Of a stretch of 64,000 nucleotides of DNA, positions 23,483-35,122 are shown piece after piece. Source of the stretch: Cryptomeria japonica (lineage: Eukaryota; Streptophyta; Pinopsida; Cupressales; Cupressaceae); assembly GCF_030272615.1 (NCBI RefSeq), contig NC_081410.1, positions 185,677,619-185,741,618 on the forward strand. Reading direction: 5' to 3'. The notes beneath the pieces are model-generated. The model worked only from the letters and a program-made list of their open reading frames with translations. It was not told the origin of the DNA and did no database searches. A program made the translations under genes and the position numbers. Numbering within the stretch: the stretch's first letter is position 1; every line of letters begins with the position of its first letter.

Positions 23483-24646
23483 TATTGGCATTTTGATGAT
23501 GTTATGATTGTCATTGATGGACACACACTTGCTTTGAGATCACTTTTTGTATGTATGAGTTATGCTCAACTAGTATTTGTTCCAACTGGTATTATGTATT
23601 ATAGTCTTTAGACTATTGGTGTTTTGTAGAAAGTGTTTACTGATCACAAAGTGGTATGAAGACCCAAAGCGGTATGAAGACCTCAAGAGGTTTGAGTATC
23701 CCAAAGCAGTACGAAGGAACAAAGTGGTTGTTAACATTTTCCTAGTCTTCATTTTGACAAACCAGTAATTAGTAAAATGTATGGACCGGTAATCAGTAAT
23801 AAATCGGTATTACTCTGTGATGAGTTACCAACCAGTATTTCTGTGATGAGTTATCATCCATCGATACTTTGGTAGTGATTTTGTGTCATGTTACCAAATA
23901 TATCTAGATGCACTGAACCTAGGAACTTGCAATGTAATCCTATTGGACCGACATGAAATCAGATTCCTTTATAAGGACATCATGTTTAGGGTTTTAGGTG
24001 TTGATAGGGTTTTAGAAGTGCATGAGATTTTTGTATGTGTGATAACAGAAGAGAAGATTAGGTCTGTGTAGAGAAACAAAGTGTGGAGATACTGAAGACT
24101 GAAGTAATGCTAAATGTGCATTAACAATGAGCTATCAAGGATCTAACCAAGCATACTATGCTAGTATCTAGATCACTCACTTGTTGATTACTCACATCTT
24201 CGACAATTCTAAAACCCTTAACTAGGTAGGCTTGGAAAATCCTTTGTAAATCCTCTAACAAGGTGGTTCACAAATGTGGATCTGAAATCCTCTCACAAGG
24301 TAGTCTTTAACAGGACTTATCTCCTAACAGAGATCTAGATTTCTAACAAGATCTGTTATGGTGAAGAACATTGTATGACCTTAACCAGTCTGGTTACTAT
24401 TCTGCAGATAGTTACTTGTGAGTTTCAGCTCACCGTGGTTTTTCCCATTTGGGTTTCCACATCAAACCTCTTGTGTTATGGTGATTGTGCTCTTGTGGGT
24501 GAATGCTTTATTTTCTATTTGGTTTGCATTTATCTTAACCGGTTTGTTAGTAAATATGTTGTACCGGTTAACTACTAAATTGTTTAAGGGTTTGAGTTCA
24601 CTAAATTTTGGTATACTAATTCACCCCCCCCTCTTAGTATTCATCA
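23483..24646 (+). repeat. 5' LTR of element C
   Basis: It starts TATTGGCATTTTGATG (TG mutated to TA relative to the right LTR) and ends TATTCATCA. A TATA-like CTTTATAAGG lies near 23968. The hairpin ATACTAA (24613-24619) / TTAGTAT (24634-24640) encloses the C-tract, seven perfect pairs. A PBS follows. Confidence 0.93.
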
Positions 24647-24648
24647 AT

Positions 24649-24661
24649 TAGTATCAGAGCC
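24649..24661 (+). other. Primer binding site of element C
   Basis: TAGTATCAGAGCC lies two bases after the LTR end; it matches the initiator-Met tRNA site TGGTATCAGAGCC except for G to A at position 2. Confidence 0.88.
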
Positions 24662-24696
24662 AACCTTTCTATAATTTTAACCACTTGAAAGGAGAT

Positions 24697-25977
24697 ATGG
24701 GGGAATACATTGTGAGGGAACTTACTCATCAGCTCACTCAGACTGAGAAAGCTTATGATGAACTCAAGGTCAAGTATAAAGCCTCTCTAGCAAAGAGAAG
24801 AGAGCATGCTGAGAAACTAATGGAGCTTACTGAAAATAGTTCTTTTGATAAAGCAGACATGGAAGCCCTAGTTGAAGAAGTTGAAAAATTGAATGAGTCT
24901 AATGCCAACTTGAGAAGGGAACTAGAAGGACTAACTATCTGAATGTGCCGAGAGCTTGAGAACCAGAGAAAAGCTGAAGATCTGGTAAAAGACAAAGATC
25001 GTGAGATCTCCAAGCTGAAGCAAGAAATCAGTGCACTTACCGCTCATCTCCAAGAGAGTAAAATGGAAAATGAATAAATGCAAGGTGAACTAAACATGGC
25101 TATTTCTGAGAATGCAACCTTGAAGGAATCCAATGCTGCTATTTCCAAGGAACTCACTGAGTCAAAGGAAATACTTGCTAAATTCAATAAGAGTACTGTT
25201 AAGCTAGAACAAAAGCTTGAATCAGCAAAACCAGTAAAGAATACCACTGGACTTGGTTTTTCTAGTTATGAGGAAGGTGAGACCTCTACAATAAAAGATG
25301 GAGCATCAAAGAAGCAACCAGCACCAAAGGATAAAGGTAAGAAAAAGTTTAAACCTGTTTGCTTTAATTGTCTTAAGGAAGGACATACTGCTAATGTGTG
25401 TAGAAATAAGGCTTACAATAATTTTCCATTTTTTCTAAACAATAAGCCTAGATCCAATAGATTCAATGGTAAATGTTATGCATGCAACAAGTTTGGGCAT
25501 AGAGCATTTGAATGCAGGTTTGTTATGCACAACACCGAGAGATATCCTCAAAGGATTCAATGAGTTTTTCCTGAATCCTCTGTGAACTGGAATCCAAACC
25601 GGTATAATGCCTATGACCATCAGTCAGGTGGTGGTGGCTATCAAGTAGCAGCCGGTTGGAGAGAAACCTATTTGATTTACCATGGTAGCAGTCACACTGC
25701 TGCAACATGCAGGAGGAAGAATGGTAGAATGAACAATGGACCATGGAGAACACCCGGAATGGTATGCTATCACTGCAACAAACCGAGACACCCTGCCAGA
25801 ACCTGCAGAATGAGAAAGAACCTATCAGATGACATACCGGTCACTCCAGAAGAGAAGATTGATGTTGAAACCATTCAAGCAGGAATGAATAAAACATGGA
25901 AAAAGAAACCTGAAGAAGTGTCACAAGATGAACCGGTTTCTGCACCTAGTGTGGAAGTCTCTGAACTGGCAAACTAA
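24697..25977 (+). pseudogene. ORF1 of element C: Gag-like coiled coil with zinc knuckles
   Basis: One frame of 426 codons from the first ATG after the PBS, broken by only three stops (TGA 24940-24942, TAA 25075-25077, TGA 25561-25563). Residues 1 to about 180 are a coiled coil rich in Glu, Lys and Leu. A basic linker follows, then knuckles CFNCLKEGHTANVC and CYACNKFGHRAFEC, a degraded third (YLIYHGSSHTAATC) and CYHCNKPRHPARTC. Zinc knuckles bind RNA and the coiled coil can assemble; by position and content this is the Gag of the element. Four knuckles is more than the one or two usual in Copia Gag. No protease follows, so processing, if any, would have to come from another element. Confidence 0.85.
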
Positions 25978-26424
25978 GCTTCAGAAAAGCTTAGGGGGAA
26001 CAAATCGATGAAATGTTTCGAACCCCCGATTAACACCGGTAAAAGACATTAACCGGTATGTGTTACCTATGAATCAACAAAAGATCGGAAATGGTAAAAG
26101 GCAAAATAGGGGTTTATGCCCTAATGGTGATGCATTTATTATGGTAGGTGAAGAATTTGTTTAAAAGGGATTCTTAACGTCATTTTCACTTATCAATTTG
26201 TGAGCGAAGAAATTTTCAAGTGCAAAGCAATGAAAGGTGATTTGACTTGTGATTCAGAGTCAATTGAAATCTAGCAGAAGAATTCTAAGGTACTTGCAAC
26301 CTATCAGTGAAGAACACTAAGTGGTATTCAAACAATCGAAGTGGTGAAGTGTGCGTTGTATTGACAAACCCTAAATTTTGAAATTCTGAAGGTATTTATC
26401 AAAATTCTTGTTTATCAGTCAATC
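25978..26424 (+). other. Spacer between ORF1 and ORF2 of element C
   Basis: About 450 bp without a coding frame. It begins with AAGCTTAGGGGGAACAAATC, a purine-rich stretch similar to the PPT-like tracts, and then AT-rich text up to the ORF2 ATG. A separate promoter or splice acceptor for ORF2 would be expected here but cannot be shown. Confidence 0.5.
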
Positions 26425-29400
26425 ATGGCTTCTGCATCGCACTCCAGTTCTAGTGCACCTGTTGATTTTGCAGATTTTATCCAACTGAAGATGAAATACA
26501 ATGCCCTATCCCAGATACCCGTTGGAGTCATAGTGGAAGATGATATTTTAGGGTACATTGACTATAAACTAGAAGACCTAGGATCCTTAGCGATTCATTA
26601 CAAGCTAGGTCTATTATGTGGGGATGACAAGAAGATCAAACTGGAATACAACATCCTGGAGAGGAAGAAACTTCACAATGTAGTGTACTTTCTTGAAGAA
26701 TTTATGGAAGATCACATCTGCATCATCTTGAGTAGAGTGCATGGTGACCAGATGTATCTTGAAAGGACACATGACATTACACCTGAAGCGATTCATGTCA
26801 TCACTGGTTTCTATAACACTGGTGAGGTGCCAACCCTAAGAAAAGTCATCAAGACTAAAATGACTAAGCTCACTGGTTCTGTGAGCAACCAATGAGGAAT
26901 GACCATCAACACCATCAAGGATGATTTGGTCAAGTATGCTTACATGGTGATCAGATACTAGACATTCTATGCTAGCAAAATAAACTTTGTCTCTACTGCT
27001 GTGGTAAATGCCGCCTACAGAATGATCATGGGAGATGCGTCATTTGATCTATGCACCTATATGTAGAAGCAACTGTTAATAAACTTGAAGTCTATCAAAT
27101 AGGACAGTGCCCTAAGATTCAAATTTGGACAACTTTTGGTAGGTCTATTTTTCTACTTTCAAGGCTATTTTCTATGATTTGGTGATATTCAATGGTTTGC
27201 TGACCAACCAGTTACCAAACAAATCAGAGAAAGTATTCAAGTGGTGGGAACCAGATATCCTGAAGTCTTGAATAAATATTTTGATGAATTCAAGTGAAAG
27301 ATGAGCCAGTGGATGAGGATATCTGGTGATATTGTTAAGAAGTATGAAGAGGACATCTGCTTTATCATCAAAGTAGATGAGTGCATAATGGAGGCGGTGG
27401 AGCCTAGAAAAGAAAAAGTTGAACCCATGGGATATGAGGTGATGTATGACATGCTAGATGGGTATGCATCTACCCTACTTGCCTTGCCTCTTGATCCAAA
27501 GAAGAAGAGTACTGACACCTACTTGGAAAGGATAAAACTAGTTGAAGAACCTTCAGTGAAGAAGGGAAAGGCACTTCCATCGGTATCAGCATTGGTTACC
27601 TCAGCAAGTCCTAAAGTGACGAAGTGGTCACCTACCAAGAAGAAACCGAAAGTTGCACCGCCAAGGTTTTTGAAAGAAAGCAGAAGACTAAGAGAAACTC
27701 ACCAGATTCTGAGGATACAAAACCTAAAGTGCAGCCTAAGAAGACTTGGCAAACAAGGAAGAAGGCAAAGACAACCAACAATGAACTAGCATCGTCAGCA
27801 CTGGTAAATATAGACATTTCCTCTTACAAACCCTTGACACATTGTCAAAGGACTATCAAGAATGTTAGGAGAAAAGTGCTAAGTGATTTAATAGATCACT
27901 TTGATGATTTTAATGATAATGAAAAAGATGAAGTTGAATAGGAAGTCATCCAATATCTATGTATTAATGATCGGTCTCCATTAGAAATTAGATCGGTGAC
28001 ACTAGATTCTTTATACAATTCTTTAGATAACAAATGGCGCATTGCCATTGAAAAAGAACAGGAAATAAGAGAGGAAATCTTTTCACAATATTTTCCTGAT
28101 GTGTCAAATTCTGAGCTCTATGAAATCATGGATAAGTACAAAGGCCTCTTCTTCATGAGAAGAAGAAGACTCTTGTTACTAGAAGGCAAAGTCTCTGAAG
28201 TGGTGAAAGATACACACTCCCATGCCAAAGACGCTCTGAGATTGCACCAAGTGTCTGAGGCCAACAAGAAGGTCGAACAGGAACCAGAAATTGGAAAATT
28301 GGATGAGGAATTTGATGATAAAGGAGAAAGAGTAATAGAATAGGTAGACATGATTGATGTTGATGTGTTAGATGTTGAAGATGTCACTCTAGACACTAAA
28401 AAAGAAAAAGTAGACAAGGAGAGACATGACAAAGAAAAGGCTGACAAAGAGCAAGGGAAACAGGAAGAGGAGAAGAGGAAATAGGAAGAGGAGAAGAGGA
28501 TACAAGAAAAGGAGAAGAAAAAAGAAGAGGAGAAGTGGAAAGAAGAAGACAGAAAGAAGGAGGAAGAGAAGAAAAAGCATGAAGTGGAGCTAAGGTTGAA
28601 AGAAGAGGAAAAGAGGAAAGAGGAAGAAAAGAAGAAAGAGGAGAAGAAGAAAGAAGAAGAAAGAAGAAGAAAGGAAGAAGGAAGAAGAGAAGAAAAAGAA
28701 AGAAGAAGAGGTGCAAAAGAAGGCAAAAGAGGAAAAGCAAAGAGCTAAAGAGAAGAAGGAAGCGGCAAAGAGCACACAAGTGGAGACCCAAAGGCAAATG
28801 GTGGTCAAGCCAAACTGGCTGACATCGCTAGTCCTATTGACCTTCAATCTGCAAATGAATCGAAGTTGCTCCAAAGCATTAAGCTTGCACAAGAGCGACT
28901 TGAAGAATTAAGGAGGAAAAATGAGCAAGATGTTATTCAAACTGCAATTGACACTCTTACCAGTTTGATTCCCGATACTAACCTCCCCAGTACCGATTCC
29001 TCTCTGGCCCAACTAAAACTTCTATGTACAGTTGTAGAGGACCAAGTACAATGTCTAGAAGAGGTTGCTGAATCTAATGCACAGAAGAAGCATCAAAAGG
29101 CACTAAACACTACCTTAGTGAAGAAACTGAATGAGCTCCCATCTGAACTTCTGAAACAACAGAAGAACATAAGAGATGCTATGGATGAGGGAAAGCTACT
29201 GTTAAGAAAAATCAGTCAACCCCATCTATTTTGTGATGATGTGCTTGCACAAAAGGATAAACTGCAATCTGATTTGCAGGCACACATAAGCACCTTTATG
29301 ACGCCCTATGATTCCTTCACTACATATGGGCAAACTGTTCACCGGTTTTAGCTCTAGTCTACTAGAATTGAAGTGGAGATTAGCAACAGGACCAAAGATT

Positions 29401-29645
29401 GGCAGGAGCTTCAACTGGTTTTATTACCTAAACTACAAATTCTTCAAAAGTGCTTTCTTAATCTAGAAGCATTAACAACCACTCAAGAGATGAGCATAAT
29501 TGATACCATGGAAGAACATGTATCCTAGATGTAGATGGAAAGTGAGGTTGCTACCTCATTAATTGAGTCATGGTCTTTATCCATGAAGACTTTTATGCAG
29601 GATTTTAAATCAATTTTTGATAAGTTTCACTCATTATTGTCATAA
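26425..29645 (+). pseudogene. ORF2 of element C: long protein of unknown function
   Basis: Starts MASASHSSSSAPVDF and runs about 1,070 codons in two frames (shift near 27660, further shifts near 28690-28800), with about ten stops. Order of regions: an N-terminal folded-looking part (residues 1-290) with I(I/V)LSRVHG, then HDITPEAIHVITGF; a conserved block KYEEDICFIIKVDECIMEAVEPR (27337-27405); a basic Pro/Ser/Lys linker with KKKPK (27600-27760), like a nuclear localisation signal; helices; a Glu/Lys repeat region (28380-28790); and a helical C-terminal domain (28866-29645). D, B, F and A give matching parts. No transposase, polymerase or protease motif is seen. The I-T-G-F block faintly recalls plant mobile domain proteins, a guess only. 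Confidence 0.75.
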
Positions 29646-29922
29646 ACATTTATTATTTTAATGATAATGAAACAGGGGTTAATCTGTAGTACTTTGTCAT
29701 TGTTGGCAAATGGGGAGTAGTATTTTGTATTTAAAATTTTGATGAATGTTATGTATACTTTCATGTTATCTCTTTAAGGGAGTAGTATACATTGTCATTT
29801 TTGCAAAAGGGAAAGTGTATATTCTTAGGGGGAGTAATTTTGACTATGGCATATTTTTTGTTGTAAAACACTTAGATGTCAAAATTTTCCTAAGTGTTGC
29901 CATCAATGCCAAAGGGGGAGAT
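29646..29922 (+). other. 3' region and PPT of element C
   Basis: Contains AATGGGGAGTAG near 29709, CTTAGGGGGAGTAA near 29824 and CCAAAGGGGGAGAT at 29909-29922, the last abutting the LTR. The text TGTTGCCATCAATG before this PPT is identical to that of Copia I (40713-40726). Confidence 0.85.
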
Positions 29923-31086
29923 TGTTGGCATTTTAATGATGTTTTGATTGTCATTGATGGACACACACTTGCTTTGAGATCACTTTTTGTATGTATGAGT
30001 TATGATCAATCGGTATTTGTTCCAACCGGTATTATGTATTATAGTCTTTAGACTATTGGTGATTTGCAGAAAGTGTTTACCAATCACAAAGCGGTATGAA
30101 GACCCAAAGTGGTATGAAGACCTCAAGCAGTTCGAGGATCCCAAAGCAGTACGAAGTAACAAAGCGGTTGTTAATGTTTTCCCAATCTTCATTTTGACAA
30201 ACTGGTAATTAGTAAAATGTATGAACCAGTAATTAGTAATAAACAGGTATTACTCTGTGAAGAGTTGCCAACTGGTATTTTTGTGATGAGTTATCAACCA
30301 CTAACACTTTGGCAGTGATTTTGTGTCATGTTACCAAATATGTCTAGATGCACTGAACCTAGGAACTTGCAATGTAATCCTATTGGACCGACATGAAATC
30401 AGATTCCTTTATAAGGACAACATATCTAGGGTTTTAGGTGTTGATAGGGTTTTAGAAGTGCATGAGATCTTTGTATGTGTGATAACAGAAGAGAAGATTA
30501 GGTCTGTGTGGAGATACTAAAGACTGAAGTAATGCTAAATGTGCATTAACAATGAGCTATCATGGATCTAACCAAGCATACTGTGCTAGCATCTAGATCA
30601 CTCACTTGTTAATTACTCATGTCTTCGACAAGTCTAAAACCCTTAACCGGGTAGGCCTAGTAAAGCCTTTGTAAATCCTCTAACAAGGTGGTTCACAGCT
30701 GTGGATCTGAAATCCTCTCACAAGGTAGTCTTTAATAGGACTTATCTCCTAACAGAGATTTAGATTCCTAACAGGATCTATTCTGGTGAAGAACATTTTA
30801 TGACCTTAACCGATGTGACCTTAACCGGTCTAGTTACTATTCTGTAGATAGTTACTTGTGATTTTCAGCTCACCATGGTTTTTCCCATTTGGGTTTCCAC
30901 ATCAAAACCTCTTGTGTTATGGTGATTGTGCTCTTGTGGGTGAATGCTTTATTTGCTGTTTGGTTTGCATTTATCTTAGCCGGTTTGTTAGTAAATCTAT
31001 TGTACCGGTTAACTGCTAAATTGTTTAAGGGTTTGAGTTCACTAAATTTTGGTATACTAATTCACCCCCCCACTTAGTATTCATCA
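29923..31086 (+). repeat. 3' LTR of element C
   Basis: TGTTGGCATTTTAATG to TAGTATTCATCA, same length as the left LTR but with compensating indels, for example about 12 bases absent near 30508 and a duplicated TGACCTTAACCG near 30803-30825. Hairpin ATACTAA (31054-31060) / TTAGTAT (31074-31080). The two LTRs differ at scattered sites, so the insertion is not recent. Confidence 0.93.
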
Positions 31087-31236
31087 CCAACTCACTTTAA
31101 TCATTAGAGACATCACTATAAATTGAGTAAAGAACCTTCTTCTTTTGAAAATTTCTTCCTCTTGGTTTATAAAAACTTTTACCCTTTTCCTTGACACCTT
31201 CCACATTATTATCTTCCTTCTTCTTCTTCTTTTTTC
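31087..31236 (-). pseudogene. gag: Copia G gag, upstream remnant
   Basis: The minus strand gives a basic segment KKKKKKEDNN, then KGKSFYKPRGRNFQKKK, then LYSIYSDVSND, typical of the linker after the zinc knuckle in Sirevirus Gag. It joins the frame left of element C (23482). It stops at 31236 where the Gypsy J LTR begins; the N-terminal part of this gag is not found on the far side of J. Confidence 0.6.
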
Positions 31237-32707
31237 TGATGAAGAGCCATCCAACAAACTAGGTAAAAACCTTCTCTCACCCACAACTACTATGTCCTTA
31301 ACAAGTTCTTTGGTTTTTTCAAGGTGTGAGCAACACACCTGCCAAATGATGAAATCACACAACAATTTGTGTGACCGGATCCATACCACTTTAGTATCTT
31401 TTGGTACCAGTATGATGAAAACACTCTACCCTTGTGTGTAACTGTTTAGTATCTTCCAGTACCGGTGGGATGGAAACCTATTGGATTTTTTCTATTGGTG
31501 GTCCAACCAACACAAAACACCCATAAGATCTTGCTATCAGATGTATTAGGGAATACTTCCCTCGCAACTGTCCTATTGTCTAGTAGCCCTACCGGTTGAG
31601 TTTTCCAAACACAACTTAAAAAAATTCCAAAGGACAAGACAAACTAAAGGTAGATTTAGATACCCTTTATCTAGTTACATAATTCCCTAAAGTCTTAGAC
31701 TCTAACTACAAGTTGAAAGGTTTGTACCCTTACTCTCCTTCGAGACCTAATGAAGCCAATTAGGCCGAATTTAAAAAGCAAGTACCCCTTAGTACCCTAA
31801 CTAAAAAAAAAAATTTGCAAGGTGGGTTAAGTTTTAAAACCATCAAATCCAAGGTTTCAAGACTTAATCCAATCTTCTTCATCTTATACAAGTGATTTCC
31901 ACTTCTACAGTTTAGGCAGTCACATAGGGATGTCCGCCTAGGGTCAATTCAATCTCTTCAGGCTTGGAGCCTCCCTGCAAACCAACACCAAAATATTATG
32001 ATACAATGGCCCTTCTAACATCTTCCCCATAGGGTTTTTGGTCCTTTGGTGAAAATGTTAGATTAAGGGCATCTTTACAGTGAAACCCTAGGTACCGGTA
32101 GGGTTTGTGACTAGTCTGGTTAGATTTGGATGGATCCCTACAACCTGATTATTATAAAACCTTAAACTTGATTCAACTAAAAGGTAAGAAACTTCCTTGA
32201 CTCATCCAATTGGTTTCACACATCCACCAATCCGTATTGATCATAAATGAACAACAAAAACACATAATTTTAGAATTTCCAAGTATATTGTATTGCTCCA
32301 AACTCCAAAACATCATCACGTTTTATCAACTTCAACAACTACACCAACAAAAACCTAGAATCGATCTAAGTGGTAATAATATAGCCTCCCAAATGATTTC
32401 CAACCACTTTTCAAATTTTGGAATCGTTGGAGGATTAGTTAATCCCTTTTTACAATATTTTGCAATGACAACAAAAGTTGTCAACTTTCACTTTTCAAAT
32501 TCGGCGACTCCAAGGTGTATTCGACCTATTCCAAGGATCGGTCTAATGTTTCTAAGACCAATATTTATTTTCCTCACTCATTCCTAGACTCCTACTGACC
32601 CACATGGTCATTTATCCGTGGTGGCTTATAAAATTCAAAGATGACAATGCCTTACATCAATTGGGTTTTATTGACTCACAAACCTATCAATCTATTACAG
32701 ATGATCA
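31237..32707 (-). repeat. 3' LTR of Gypsy J
   Basis: Aligns with the right LTR from TGATGAAGAGCC to about CTATTACAGATGATCA. The inner edge is uncertain by some tens of bases because a clear PPT is missing. The outer edge at 31237 abuts the gag remnant of Copia G after a TTCTTCTTC tract. Confidence 0.7.
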
Positions 32708-32737
32708 TTTGCAGCTCATGGGTTATATTAGGCTCTT

Positions 32738-33108
32738 TTAGACTTCGATTGTGTCTTCTTTTGTGTCTTTAGGTGCTCCTACACCATACTCCTTGGGTGA
32801 TTGAATCTCAAGTCTACTTGAGATGACTTCCGACAATGTAGTCCCATATTTCTTCATCTGGTCTTCATCCATCCATACTGCATCTACCTCAGGGAGTCCT
32901 TGCCACTTGACAAGGTATCGTTTGTAGACCTTATTCCTATTTTTTTTCAAAATCTTGGTGTCCAATATCCTTTAAATTTTGGGTGGCTCTTGAGTTGGAA
33001 AGTCTTTCGGTATGTCTGCAACATCCTCCACCAGAAATGTAACATCTTCCTACACTGTGCCTTTGAATGGTGTCAGATCTACATCACTAAAGATTGGGGA
33101 TATACCTA
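32738..33108 (-). pseudogene. pol: Gypsy J chromodomain at the pol C-terminus
   Basis: The minus strand encodes RILDTKILKK, YKRYLVKWQGLPEVDAVW, then DEDQMKKYG, the pattern of an integrase-linked chromodomain (Y-L-V-K-W, then W after about 10 residues; here the usual S-W-E-P reads A-V-W-M-D). Chromodomains steer insertion to particular chromatin. A stop lies before DTKILKK. The frame ends at 32738. The text runs on upstream across the solo LTR M (TSD ACCTA). Confidence 0.85.
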
Positions 33109-34146
33109 TGTTAGGTCCCAAAGACAACTAAGAGGTGGGCAGGGGGTGAACTAGTTGTCTATTAATTTCAAACCAAATATAACTTAACCAAACTTTATGT
33201 TAGTAAACAGTCTTGATAGTTAATTGTAATTTCGGTAAAGTTTAATGCATGAAACAAAAAGACAAATAACATCCACAACACATAACACAGATATTTGTAC
33301 GTGGAAACCCTATAAGGGGAAAAACCATGGTGGGAAACCTTACCCACAATCAGATGATACTACTATAGATAGCATGTGTGTACAATATGGTGTCTGCACA
33401 TGTAGAAAGGTCAACTGCCTAGAGCTCACCACTCAATCACAAAATGGGAGTCACACTGACTACAATTGGATGGTTAAATCCAATGATAATGTATTGCTCA
33501 AAATAGCATCTTCATATTTTGGATTCAATACTGGTTAAGCTTTGATTTGCCTTCTTCAAAACCTCCTTGAATATTGAATGATGTCTGCGTGTATAACTCT
33601 TCTTATATTCACATATACCTTATTCTCTACCACTTATTACATTCCCATGATCATATCAATCTCACAAATGAGATCTTACATATATACCAAAACCTAAGAC
33701 CAAATGTGTAGGTCAGCTCACTAAGATATTACAATAAAATCAATTACAAATGAATCAATATGTGATGCATGATGTTAGCTCAATGCATTTACAACAATAA
33801 AAAATCATCTCCATAACGTGTCATGCTGATCTAGAATAGGTAACGCTTTTCGATCCATAACCTAGACCTATTTGCTAGTAACAACAAATATGCAAACCCG
33901 ATTAGATCAATGACCAAATCACCAAAACAAAGTGTCCAAACAATTTCTTTGACATAACCAAGTAATCTTCAAGTCATCCTTAGTGCCAATGAACAATATA
34001 ACCTGTCGATGAACCAGCTACCATTGACTGTACATAAGTCACTGAAAATGCCGGTGAACATAACCAAGAATCTCCAAGTGGTGATAAGTGTTGACAAGTG
34101 TTGACATCAATGAAAAAACTAGTGCAACACATCCAAAATACCAACA
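33109..34146 (-). repeat. Solo LTR M, same family as Copia I
   Basis: Plus-strand text TGTTAGGTCCC to AATACCAACA, flanked on both sides by ACCTA (33104-33108 and 34147-34151), a perfect 5-bp target-site duplication. No internal region is attached, so this is a solo LTR left by recombination between two LTRs. It matches the LTRs of Copia I, in reverse orientation, including a perfect 9-bp hairpin AGACAACTA (33122-33130) / TAGTTGTCT (33152-33160). It lies in the pol of Gypsy J between integrase and chromodomain. Confidence 0.95.
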
Positions 34147-35122
34147 ACCTATATCTAAAGGTAATTGGATTTCATATGTATTATTCCCAAACTTCTTGAG
34201 TATTGGACAAGGTCCAACCTTTCTCATCATGAGCTTTGTGTGTTTCCCTTTTGGCAATCTCTCTTTTTTCAGATTGGCCCATACCATATCTCCAACTTGG
34301 AACTGCACATATCCCTTTCTCCTTTTAGCCTTCTCCTTGTACTTCTATGTACTTCTCTACAATTGCATCCTGACTTGGTCATGAATCTCCTTTATCCCTT
34401 CTGCAAATTCTTCTCCGCAAGAACTTATATGTTTAGTTGAGGGTAGATTTCTCAATTCCAGCACACCTCTTGGATTCAGTCCATAAACAATTTGGAAAGG
34501 GCTCCTTTTGGTACTCCTATTGATAGAATCATTATAGGAAATTTCTTCTTGGGAGATGATGGAATACCACTTTTCACCATGCTTCTTGGTGAGGTACCTT
34601 AACAAACTTCTGAGTGACCTATTGACCACTTTTATTTGGCCATTTGTTTGGGGATGATAAGCTAAACTAAAAGACAAGTTTGTGCCTAACTTCCTCCAGA
34701 AAGTCCTCCAAAAATGTCCTACAAATTTCATATCTCTACCTGACACAATGTTCAAGGGTAAACCATGCATTCTCACAACTTCATTAAAGAAAAGGTTTGC
34801 AACATATGTAGCATCACTTGTGCTCTTGCATGGCAAAAAATGTGTCATCTTGCTAAACCTGTCAACAACCACAAAAACACTGTCAAAACCTTTTTGAGTT
34901 CTTGGAGAACCCATCACAAAATCCATGCTCACACTTTCTCAAGGTCTTGAAGGAATGGGAAATGGTTGGTATAGTCATGCGTTTATTGCTGTCCCTTTGG
35001 CCTTTTGACATACTACACACGAATCCACAAATTTTTTGACATTTGTCTACAATTTAGGCCAGTGATAAAATCTTATCACTAAATCAAGAGTTCTATCTAA
35101 TCCAAAGTGTCCCCCATACAAC
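34147..35122 (-). pseudogene. pol: Gypsy J integrase (core and C-terminus)
   Basis: Read from 35122 down: YGGHFGLDRTLDLV, CVVCQKAKG (zinc-binding end), SMDFVMGSPRTQKGFDSV with D..FSKM, SGRDMKFVGHFW, then QTNGQIKVVNR and the C-terminal VGDMVWANLKKERLPKGK and RKVGPCPILKKFGNNTYEI. In chromoviral integrases the last catalytic residue lies in Q-T-E-V-V-N-R; here it reads Q-I-K-V-V-N-R, so Glu is Lys. Stops occur near 35060, 34950 and 34357. The N-terminal zinc part lies on the other side of Copia I (41790-42000). Confidence 0.9.

Larger units (their letters stand above)
23483..31086 (+). mobile_element. Element C: non-autonomous LTR retrotransposon without pol
   Basis: Two LTRs of equal length (23483-24646 and 29923-31086) enclose 5.3 kb with a PBS, a Gag-like ORF1, a long ORF2 of unknown function and a PPT. 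No protease, integrase, reverse transcriptase or RNase H text is found in any frame. It sits in the gag of minus-strand Copia G: the coding text resumes at 31087. Flanking pentamers CTGAC and CCAAC are only partly alike, so the TSD has decayed or the edge is off by a base. It is the best-delimited plus-strand copy of the family represented also by A, B, D and F. It resembles TR-GAG/LARD-type elements in lacking pol but has the extra ORF2. Confidence 0.9.

Noticed and set aside
28118-28892. Long Ser/Phe/Leu-rich minus-strand frames.
   Set aside because: They are the antisense of the Glu/Lys repeat region of ORF2; composition alone explains them.
23483-31086. Element C as a host gene with a zinc-knuckle protein.
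   Set aside because: LTRs, PBS and PPT flank it exactly, and the same two ORFs recur in D, F, B and A inside LTRs.
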